NCBI GenBank assembly: GCA_902141825.1
Contig: CABFPG010000007.1
Span: 62,001-126,000 of the forward strand
DNA length: 64,000 bases
From: Thalassocella blandensis
Lineage (GTDB): Bacteria; Pseudomonadota; Gammaproteobacteria; Pseudomonadales; Cellvibrionaceae
Direction of reading: 5' to 3'
Shown here piece by piece: positions 1 to 7,125 of this stretch. The notes under the pieces were generated by a model. It made no database searches. It worked only from the letters and a program-made list of their open reading frames with translations, and was not told where the DNA came from. The position numbers were made by a program, and so were the translations under genes. How positions within the stretch are numbered: position 1 is the first letter of the stretch; each line of letters opens with the position of its first letter.

Positions 1-388
1 CCGTGACGGTGTCCTGCATTCCCTTGCCGGGGTCTACCACTAATGCAACCAGCATTGCCAAAGTGATGGCTGCTGCCGTGGTGAACAGGTAAAACCCCAA
101 TGTTTTTACCGATATGGCACCTATGCGGGAACTGCCACCAATCGAGCAAACACCGCAGACCAGGGAGACAAACACCAGTGGCACCACCAGCATTTTTAAG
201 CCATTTACAAACCAGGTCCCGCCTATTTTGAGGACACCTTCAATGACATAAGTCCAGATAAAGGTCACCAGTGAAGAGTCTGCAAAATAGGTACTCAGCA
301 GATTAAACACAAAGCCAAGTGCGATACCTGCACCCAACGCGATCAATATTTTTTTGGTAAGGCTTTCGCCTATTTGCATATCAGTCAC
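1..388 (-). CDS. Sodium/proton:dicarboxylate (amino acid) symporter, N-terminal part
   Basis: The gene runs off the left edge; about 129 residues are visible. The translation opens with a hydrophilic stretch, a membrane helix rich in Ala/Gly (ILIALGAGIALGFVFN), then the segment GTWFVNGLKMLVVPLVFVSL, which is characteristic of the DAACS family (GltP, GltT, DctA). These inner-membrane carriers take up glutamate, aspartate or C4-dicarboxylates with Na+ or H+. The substrate cannot be told from this part because the C-terminal binding region is missing. Three in-frame starts exist (ATG 412, GTG 388, ATG 379). The GTG is preferred because a GGGGGA ribosome site lies about 6 bases upstream of it; a TATAC-like -10 element near 430 makes the 412 start too close to the promoter. 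Confidence 0.85.
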   Translation of the reverse strand, partial: MTDMQIGESLTKKILIALGAGIALGFVFNLLSTYFADSSLVTFIWTYVIEGVLKIGGTWFVNGLKMLVVPLVFVSLVCGVCSIGGSSRIGAISVKTLGFYLFTTAAAITLAMLVALVVDPGKGMQDTVT

Positions 389-531
389 AACATTCCCCCG
401 TCTGTCACTCATTCTGAGATGTATAATGCTATGGTTCATCTATTCGAGTTATTTATACGTACTATAACAACAAAGCGAATCTCTCGCGTAATACTCTCGC
501 TCAAATCGTCATTTCAGTAAGGGGAAAAGAT

Positions 532-1209
532 ATGTGTGGTTATTTCGGCAATTTACATGAAAGCCCCGTAGTTGTTGATTTAATGAACCAAATTGGCATT
601 CCTTTGCCCTATCCTCAAAGCCAGAGCTATCCCATGCGAATGACGCAGGGCCTGGTCCTTTGTGAGCTGGATGAGCACGGTGAACGGCAGTACAGTGTCA
701 GCGACTGCCTTTGGTGGTTTCAATTGCAAATGGAAGACGGGCAATTTAAGCCCAATGAAAAAGTGACCAGTTTTAATGCACGGGACTTGTCTAAACCGCT
801 CTGGAAAAAGGCAGCCAAGCAACGCCGAGGTTTGGTGTTCGCCACCGAATTGGGTGAGAGTCAGCAGAAGAGTCGCTATTTAATGCGCTCGGAAGAAGGG
901 TTTGCTCTTGGTGCAGTGTACAAAGACTGGACGCACCCACAAAGTGGCGAAGTACTGCGCTCCATGGCCATCATCACACGCCCTCCCCATCCTCGCTTCA
1001 GTCAGTATCATGAAAAATCTCTGCCGCTGTTTATTCCGTTGAAAGCCGATTTAATTCGCGACTGGCTCGACCCGAACATCGAAACCAATGTTGCGATTGA
1101 AGAACTGTTAGAATCCCCCAGTATTACCACCCCTTTAAAAGTCACCCAGGTAAAAACCTATAAACGTGGCGAACCCTTAAGTGAAGAGGCGGTTCTTGAA
1201 GCGGATTAG
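532..1209 (+). CDS. SRAP-family protein (HMCES/YedK-like abasic-site shield), divergent
   Basis: 225 residues, close to the usual 220-230 for SRAP proteins. These crosslink to abasic sites in single-stranded DNA through the alpha-amino/thiol group of Cys2 after removal of Met1. Visible here: Met-Cys-Gly start (Cys2), SFNARD with Asn82 matching the family's NARAE block, Glu106 in ATELGE matching the active-site Glu, and His160 in a segment aligned with the family's IH.RMP block. The motifs are clearly divergent (FATELGE instead of FYEW, YHEKSLP instead of IHDRMP), so activity is inferred, not certain. The start is fixed by the need for Cys2 and by an AAGGGGA ribosome site 6-7 bases upstream. 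The ABC exporter gene follows after about 50 bases on the same strand. Confidence 0.8.
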   Translation: MCGYFGNLHESPVVVDLMNQIGIPLPYPQSQSYPMRMTQGLVLCELDEHGERQYSVSDCLWWFQLQMEDGQFKPNEKVTSFNARDLSKPLWKKAAKQRRGLVFATELGESQQKSRYLMRSEEGFALGAVYKDWTHPQSGEVLRSMAIITRPPHPRFSQYHEKSLPLFIPLKADLIRDWLDPNIETNVAIEELLESPSITTPLKVTQVKTYKRGEPLSEEAVLEAD

Positions 1210-1258
1210 CCAGTAATTTGTCAGCGCTTGCTCGAACCCTCGTTATATTGGATTAATT

Positions 1259-3052
1259 ATGCGCGGGCAACGAACCGATATCAGTTTTGGTGAAGTGAAC
1301 TGGAATAAATTAACTTCGCTTATCCCCTACCTGCTTGAACACAAGATGCGCATTGGCTTGGCACTTTTGTGTCTGATAGCCGCCAAGCTTGCCAGTGTTG
1401 GCTTGCCTTTTATTCTCAAGCATATTGTCGACGATCTGGACGCAGCCGATGCCGTCACCAGCATGGTGAGCATTCCGCTAGCGCTATTGGTCGCTTATGG
1501 ACTGGTCAGATTCTCCAATGTCATTTTCGGTGAACTACGCGATACGATATTTGGACGGGTCACCGAGCGCGCCATGCGACGAATAGGGTTGAAAGTTTTC
1601 CAGCATTTACACGGCTTGGATCTCGACTTTCATTTAAATCGCTATACCGGAGGCTTATCGCGCGATATCGATCGCGGCACCAATGGCATTAGTTTTTTAA
1701 TGCGTTTTATGGTGTTTAACATTGTGCCTACCCTGCTGGAAATTGGGTTAATTGTTGTTATTTTGTTTAAACAGTACCAACCCTGGTATGCCGTTATTAT
1801 ATTTTTTGCCGTCGTTTCGTATATTTTCTTTTCCGTTTTCGCCACAGAAATGCGCACGCGATTTGTGCGTGAAATGAATAAAGCCGAATCGGCTACCAGT
1901 ACTCGTGCCATTGACAGTTTGTTAAATTACGAAACCGTAAAATATTTTACCAATGAAAGATACGAAGCGGACAATTACGATGTGGAGTTGGCCAGCTGGG
2001 AAAAGGCTCGGCAAAAAAATCGGCTCTCGCTGTTTTTTCTAAACGGGGGACAGGCGTTTATTATTGCGGCAGCTATGTGCGGCGCGATGATTTTGGCTGC
2101 GAGCGATGTAGTAAAAGGTGCGATGACACTTGGAGATTTTGTATTAATTAATGCTTTTATGATGCAGATATTTATGCCGCTCAATTTTCTCGGTTTTGTC
2201 TATCGCGAGATGAAAGGTTCAATGGCCAATATCGAGCGTATGTTTAACTTGCTCGACACCCGCGCTAAAGTGGAAGACCACACTGATACAGCGCTACAAA
2301 TTTCACAGGGAAAAATTGAGTTTCGCGATGTCAGTTTTGCATACCAGGCGGATCGTCCGATCTTACAATCCATCTCCTTTACCGTATTACCGCATCAAAA
2401 AGTAGCCGTGGTTGGCAGTAGCGGCGCGGGCAAATCCACCTTGTTAAAATTACTTTTCCGATTTTACGATACAACTTCCGGCACAATTTTGATTGACGAT
2501 CAGGATATTTCCCAAGTAACTCAGCACTCCTTGCGAAAAGCTATTGGCGTTATTCCTCAGGATACGGTGCTGTTTAATACCAGTATATTTGAAAACATCC
2601 GCTACGGTCGCATTGACGCCAGCCGGGAAGAGGTGGAGAAGGCCATCGCCATGGCACATCTTGACGGTTTTATTCAGCAGCTGCCGCAAGGTGACGAAAC
2701 CGTAGTGGGAGAACGCGGTTTGAAATTATCCGGAGGAGAAAAACAGCGAGTAGCAATTGCGCGAGCGATTCTTAAACATCCACCCATTATGGTATTTGAC
2801 GAAGCAACCTCCTCCCTGGACAGCAAGTCTGAAAAAAGTATCTTACAAGCAATTAAAGAAGTCAGTCGAGAACAAACCAGTCTGGTTATTGCGCACCGCT
2901 TATCCACCATAGTCGATGCAGATCACATTATTGTGCTGGACCAAGGCCAGATGATTGAATATGGCTCTCACCAGGAATTAATCGAGCGTCAAGGCCACTA
3001 TGCTCAACTGTGGAAAATACAACAGTCCGACAATACCCACGCAGCGGATTAG
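1259..3052 (+). CDS. Atm1/HMT1-type ABC exporter (fused permease-ATPase half transporter)
   Basis: 597 residues: an N-terminal membrane domain (about 30-330) and an ATPase domain (about 350-590). Walker A is GSSGAGKS at 386-393, signature LSGGEKQR at 490-497, Walker B plus D-loop MVFDEATSSLD at 511-521, H-loop His546. The stretch around 200-240 (RTRFVREMNKAESA, then LLNYETVKYFTNERYEA) is the hallmark of the Atm1/ABCB7/HMT1 group, which exports glutathione-linked sulfur or metal conjugates as homodimers in the inner membrane. Bacterial members are tied to heavy-metal tolerance and Fe-S metabolism; the substrate here is inferred only from the family. The ATG at 1259 gives the normal family length. 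It may be co-transcribed with the SRAP gene just upstream. Confidence 0.9.
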   Translation: MRGQRTDISFGEVNWNKLTSLIPYLLEHKMRIGLALLCLIAAKLASVGLPFILKHIVDDLDAADAVTSMVSIPLALLVAYGLVRFSNVIFGELRDTIFGRVTERAMRRIGLKVFQHLHGLDLDFHLNRYTGGLSRDIDRGTNGISFLMRFMVFNIVPTLLEIGLIVVILFKQYQPWYAVIIFFAVVSYIFFSVFATEMRTRFVREMNKAESATSTRAIDSLLNYETVKYFTNERYEADNYDVELASWEKARQKNRLSLFFLNGGQAFIIAAAMCGAMILAASDVVKGAMTLGDFVLINAFMMQIFMPLNFLGFVYREMKGSMANIERMFNLLDTRAKVEDHTDTALQISQGKIEFRDVSFAYQADRPILQSISFTVLPHQKVAVVGSSGAGKSTLLKLLFRFYDTTSGTILIDDQDISQVTQHSLRKAIGVIPQDTVLFNTSIFENIRYGRIDASREEVEKAIAMAHLDGFIQQLPQGDETVVGERGLKLSGGEKQRVAIARAILKHPPIMVFDEATSSLDSKSEKSILQAIKEVSREQTSLVIAHRLSTIVDADHIIVLDQGQMIEYGSHQELIERQGHYAQLWKIQQSDNTHAAD

Positions 3053-3628
3053 GTGCTTTTCTTTTCGGTGCGTCTCCATCAGGCATATCACTAAAGACAT
3101 TCAAGATTGAAGTCTCACAGCTTAACGGCATTTAAAATGAGCGTGAATTTAATGTGAGGGGAAGCTTTCAATCGTGCAAATCCTCAAACATTACTAAAAA
3201 TTTACATTGTAGTGTTGCGTGTTGTCACGGATAAAAATTAAGGTTTTCACTGGCAGTCTCGGAACTTTTCACAAAAATTTACCAGTAGTTTTGCAGAACA
3301 ATGCTATAAACGGCTTTGACGTATTGCATGAAAGTATTCGTGATAATCAGGAAAAAATTCCTGAGCGCTTTCATGAAAACGTTTATAAGCGCTCTTGGCC
3401 GCCGCGTGAAAATTATCGCGTTAACCCTTACTTACATCGAAGTACCTTGTAATATCGAAGTACCTTGTAATTACGCGGGACCAAAAATGTCTTTCAAAAT
3501 ATGTTCAATATCCGTGTGATGTTGCGCCACAATTGTAATAGCTTTGTATCAGTAGGCAGAAGCGTCTTTTTTCGCTGCTATACTCTTTAGGATCGGTAGC
3601 CATCTGACCAAAGACCGGGGAAGGAAGC
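3053..3628. other. Intergenic, 576 bp
   Basis: No credible gene: the short open frames here have no ribosome site and no recognisable protein. It holds an 18-bp direct repeat pair (separate entry). The promoter of the envelope protein gene at 3629 is presumably in the last 100 bases. Confidence 0.6.
3436..3471. repeat. Perfect 18-bp tandem duplication
   Basis: The unit ATCGAAGTACCTTGTAAT occurs at 3436-3453 and again immediately at 3454-3471 without a mismatch. No function is evident; it is one of several short tandem duplications in the spacers of this window. Confidence 0.9.
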
Positions 3629-4612
3629 ATGAATTTCAATCACTCTGAGCCAAAGATCAAAACCGAAACGCTTGGCAATACGTTAATCGCTCGCTGGATG
3701 AAAAGCCGTTTTTGGCCACCCCTGGCTTCCAGTCTGTTGCTACTTTTAGGCACAACCGTCAGTGCGGCAGAAATCACAGTAGTGCCGGCGCTGGCATATC
3801 AGGACAAACAATTAACCTTCGAGCAGGAATATTCCGGGGACGCCGTTAACGAAGCCGAATTCACCGTGCATTTGCCGATGATTTACGCAGGACTTACCGT
3901 AGTCGTTGACCGCTTTTATGTTGCGTTTAAGATAGAACAGAACCTCTCTTCCACCTCGACCACCACTGACGAAACGGATCGCTCCGAATTTGAAGAATCC
4001 AACTTGATTGCCCTGGACGGTTCCAATGTCGAAGTGGATCGACAGGACATGACCATCACCCTCGGTTACAAGGTGATCGATAATCTGAATCTGTTTGTCG
4101 GCTATCTTGATGGCAAAACCACCCTGCGACCCGATCCGTTTTGTGCCAACCCGTTTGCCTCTCTGCCCTGCTCCCGCACCAATCGCGCCTTTCAGCAGTT
4201 TTTCCTGGGGGACAATGATTTTGTTACCGAGCAGGCCGTGTACGAACAAACTTACTCCGAAGAAGGGGTTTACGCAGGGGCCGCCTACGGCATTCCCATT
4301 GCCGATATTGGGACCATCACCGCAAGCCTGGCCTATGCCATTATGGATGGTAAATACAAAGACAATGCCAATGACCCCGATCAGGATCTGGTAAATTTTG
4401 TGCCGTTCAGCTATGAAGGCGATACCACCGGCGTTAGTCTGGGCTTAACCTGGACTCAGGGGCTCGGTGAAACCTCAGCTTACTTTGTCGACATGCGCGT
4501 ACAAAGCTATTCCATGGACGGTAAAGACACCACAGGCAACCTCGCCACCGTAAAACTGGAAACCAAGGAAAAGATGTTCGGTATCACAGCTGGCTTACAA
4601 TTGTATTTCTAG
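3629..4612 (+). CDS. Predicted outer-membrane beta-barrel protein, unknown function
   Basis: 327 residues. A hydrophobic signal-like segment (about 31-46, LASSLLLLLGTTVSAAE) follows an unusually long polar N-region. The mature part has alternating hydrophobic strands separated by acidic turns, repeated 'LGYKVIDNLNLFVGY' type hairpins, and ends in an aromatic residue (LQLYF), the usual terminal beta-strand signal for BAM-inserted barrels. I do not recognise the family. An alternative ATG at 3698 would give a standard signal peptide, but the ATG at 3629 has a clear GGAAGGAAG ribosome site directly upstream while 3698 has none, so 3629 is retained. Two cysteines (FCANPFASLPCSR) may form a loop disulphide. 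No operon partner: the next gene has its own ribosome site 340 bases on. Confidence 0.7.
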   Translation: MNFNHSEPKIKTETLGNTLIARWMKSRFWPPLASSLLLLLGTTVSAAEITVVPALAYQDKQLTFEQEYSGDAVNEAEFTVHLPMIYAGLTVVVDRFYVAFKIEQNLSSTSTTTDETDRSEFEESNLIALDGSNVEVDRQDMTITLGYKVIDNLNLFVGYLDGKTTLRPDPFCANPFASLPCSRTNRAFQQFFLGDNDFVTEQAVYEQTYSEEGVYAGAAYGIPIADIGTITASLAYAIMDGKYKDNANDPDQDLVNFVPFSYEGDTTGVSLGLTWTQGLGETSAYFVDMRVQSYSMDGKDTTGNLATVKLETKEKMFGITAGLQLYF

Positions 4613-4951
4613 CGCTGGGTATTACTGGCCGTTTTCCAGGCATGTTGTCGACACAGGGGTAATATTTAGGCCACCGAGTTGCAGGTCTTCGTGCTGTGGA
4701 GACAATGGTTAAAACATTATAAAAAGCAGTTTTTATCTCTTTAAATGCTAACCTTGCGACAGCATTGCGGTAGCACATCCATGCAATGGAGCATCTGCGG
4801 CGCAGTCGACTTTCCAGTCGATTTTCGTGGTGGAATTTCCTGCTATTTTGCATGCAGATTCAAGACAAGGTCATGGAATGGGCGTATTATGATCGGCATC
4901 CGTTCTCTACCTTAACCACTACCTTAACCAGACTAATGGCAGGAGGTTCTC
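4613..4951. other. Intergenic, 339 bp
   Basis: No credible gene. No terminator-like hairpin with a T-run was seen after the barrel gene. The end carries the ribosome site of the next gene (GGCAGGAGGTTCTC before ATGATG). Confidence 0.5.
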
Positions 4952-5326
4952 ATGATGTTCAAACAGCGTCATATCAACGCAGGTCTTACCATATTGGCTC
5001 GCAGCCGCAAACTCGCTCTACCGGCCATGCTGATGGCAAGCGCCTTTTTCACCAGCGTCAATACCCAGGCCTGTGACGGCAAATTTACCTTTGTCGGTGT
5101 AATGAAGACTAATGACAATGTGGTGGAAATATACTCCAACAAAAAGGGTCCGCATTACACCGTGCGTGATAAAGGCGGTAAGATTTTGGCTACCACCATC
5201 GACAGTACTGAACTCGCGCAGAATTTTCCACACCTTGAACCCCTGATGACCGAAGGTCACGCCAATACCCTGGATGCGAGTTTAGGGATTCAAGAAAAAA
5301 CGGATAACGTGCTGCAAATAAATTAA
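4952..5326 (+). CDS. Small secreted protein, unknown function
   Basis: 124 residues with a long signal peptide (basic N-region to about 20, hydrophobic ALPAMLMASAFFTSVNTQA to about 39) and a mature part of about 85 residues starting near ACDGKF. The mature part looks like a small beta-rich domain (FTFVGVMKTNDNVVEIYSN, HYTVRDKGGKIL) with a helical tail. An AGGAGG ribosome site sits 5 bases before a double ATG at 4952/4955, so the exact first Met is undecided by one codon. Only one Cys remains in the mature form. I do not recognise the family. It ends 27 bases from the convergent CE2 esterase gene. Confidence 0.7.
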   Translation: MMFKQRHINAGLTILARSRKLALPAMLMASAFFTSVNTQACDGKFTFVGVMKTNDNVVEIYSNKKGPHYTVRDKGGKILATTIDSTELAQNFPHLEPLMTEGHANTLDASLGIQEKTDNVLQIN

Positions 5327-5353
5327 GCCGCTTTTTCACGAAAGCCTCTGCCG

Positions 5354-6556
5354 TTAGTTTACTGATATACGCGTGCGAAGAAGCTCTGTCAGCTTCGTTG
5401 CGAGCATGCGATGATCGGCCGCCGAGGGATGCCAATCGCAGCCCTCATTATCCAGGCCTTCATAAAACCAATACACGATATTCGATTCTCCTTTCGCTTG
5501 CCGCTGCTCAACCACGTGTTGAACCAGACCGGCGAAAGCGGTGTCCCGTCCCAGCCAGGTGGCACTGAGAACTACTGCTGATGGCTTCTCATAATATTGT
5601 TGCACCCAGTCCAGCAGGGCGTGATAACGCTCGCGATACGCATCTTCCAAGCCCGCTTCGGTCCATGATTCTTGTGCTGAGATCGGCGTTGAAAAGTCAT
5701 TGATTCCCAACCCAATAACAACGACATCAGCGGCCTCGGCATTTTCAACGCGTGGCGATCGCTCCCAGGGAAATACTTTATCGTACAGCGCTGACATGGT
5801 TGGACCACCTGCGCCACCAAAGTTACGTGCCAGTCCGCGCCCCGAATACGCCACTTGTTGATAGTTTGCATTAAAATGTTTGGCCGTTAATGCTGCAAAT
5901 GTTTGAGTGCTGTTCGTGGTAGCCACGACTTTCTCCGGTGTACATTCGCGTGTATCAGACTCAAGACCATAACCTGCGGTGTAAGAATCCCCAATAAAAA
6001 CAAAGCTTTTATCTCTCTCTGTTTGCGGAATTGTCACACTCTTGCCTGGTGCAGGAATAAAGCCTTTAAAGTTATTTATCACCGTTGGCGCCTCATTGCG
6101 TTTGGTGATTTTTATATGATGTTGAGCCTGCCCATGATCGGGAATATTTTTAATCCAGATTTCAGATTGTGGCTGAATTAATGTGGAATGGAATTGGCCA
6201 TCGATATTCACATCAAAATAACTCACACTATTGTCTCCCGGATTAAACCCCATTTGGCTGTCTTCACCAAATACCACACCAAGCGTATTTCCAGTAAATG
6301 CAGCTTCAATATAAACCCCTGGCCAGGCAAACTTCACCATGCCGTTTTCCAGAGTAAGGGCGCGACCGGTGATACGAAAATCGAGCGCATTAGAGGGAAG
6401 CTTGCTTCCAGGTTCTATTGCAGACTTTGATTTCTCTTCAACTGATTTCGCTTTATCCGTGTCATCCATTTGTTGTCCCACGTTGTTGTTATCACAAGAC
6501 ACCAGAATGCCGCCAAATACAATAAGTGTTGCCCAAGACAATGCTGTTTTAGTCAC
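5354..6556 (-). CDS. CE2-like SGNH carbohydrate esterase, lipoprotein
   Basis: 400 residues. A lipoprotein signal with Cys21 (GGILVSC) and a linker to about 55 are followed by an N-terminal jelly-roll-like domain (about 58-165) and an SGNH hydrolase domain (about 180-398). The two-domain order matches carbohydrate esterase family 2, whose Cellvibrio members remove acetyl groups from xylan and other hemicelluloses. Visible catalytic blocks: GDSYTAGYG with Ser191, SGRGLARN with Gly239, GLGIND with Asn286, and DWHP with Asp374 and His376. It probably acts at the cell surface. The start is a GTG; an AAGGG site lies somewhat far upstream (about 10 bases). A perfect palindrome lies 22 bases before the start and may be an operator. 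Confidence 0.85.
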   Translation of the reverse strand: MTKTALSWATLIVFGGILVSCDNNNVGQQMDDTDKAKSVEEKSKSAIEPGSKLPSNALDFRITGRALTLENGMVKFAWPGVYIEAAFTGNTLGVVFGEDSQMGFNPGDNSVSYFDVNIDGQFHSTLIQPQSEIWIKNIPDHGQAQHHIKITKRNEAPTVINNFKGFIPAPGKSVTIPQTERDKSFVFIGDSYTAGYGLESDTRECTPEKVVATTNSTQTFAALTAKHFNANYQQVAYSGRGLARNFGGAGGPTMSALYDKVFPWERSPRVENAEAADVVVIGLGINDFSTPISAQESWTEAGLEDAYRERYHALLDWVQQYYEKPSAVVLSATWLGRDTAFAGLVQHVVEQRQAKGESNIVYWFYEGLDNEGCDWHPSAADHRMLATKLTELLRTRISVN

Positions 6557-7125
6557 CGGAGTTATACCCTTATTCAGTTCACAATTGTGAATTGGATGAG
6601 TTTAAGAAGAATGAGAAGAGAAGCGCATCTTACGCAAGTTCTAAAGAAAAAGACACTGAGACGAGATAGCGGCGGTTAGTTATCTCTTATCTCTCATCAA
6701 CACATTCATCAACGCCTTCAACAACACCTTCGTCAGCGCCTTGCTCTGAATCCATCCGGTTTGGTGGATTTTGCTTATCTGGTTTTAGCTGCAGCTATCT
6801 GTGGATTGTGGAGGATTCTGCTTTTGAATAGACGTGGTGATAGCTTTTATCTTTGTTATATCTTTTTTTATTTCCCATCATATTTTCCATATCTTTTGGC
6901 AATTAATAGCTTTGGTGACGTGTATTTATCGCTGGATATTACCTCTTAGCCGTCAATATTTCTGAAACAATCCCGCTACCTCATCTTTGCAATTACTCCG
7001 CTCAGAAAAATTCGATAAAAACAATATATATTCGATTTTTTGTCTTACACTTTAAGGTAAACCTCTCGTTTTTCGAGTTCATACTCACCCGTTTTTAACG
7101 CAATGAAAGCCAGGCTGTACATGTC
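6557..7125. other. Divergent intergenic region, 569 bp
   Basis: Lies between the CE2 esterase (minus) and the receptor kinase (plus). It contains the palindrome at 6578-6591 and a run of degenerate repeats near 6697-6740 (CATCAACACATT, CATCAACGCCTT, CAACAACACCTT, CGTCAGCGCCTT). No credible gene. Confidence 0.6.
6578..6591. promoter_or_regulatory. Perfect 14-bp palindrome, candidate operator of the esterase gene
   Basis: TTCACAATTGTGAA is perfectly self-complementary and lies 22 bases upstream of the esterase GTG start, where a bound repressor would block transcription. The dyad size suits a LacI/TetR/GntR-like dimer; no regulator gene is adjacent, so the role is inferred from position and symmetry only. 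Confidence 0.45.

Noticed and set aside
3219-3519. Two overlapping plus-strand open frames of 67-77 codons
   Set aside because: No ribosome site or recognisable protein, and they run through the 18-bp duplication.
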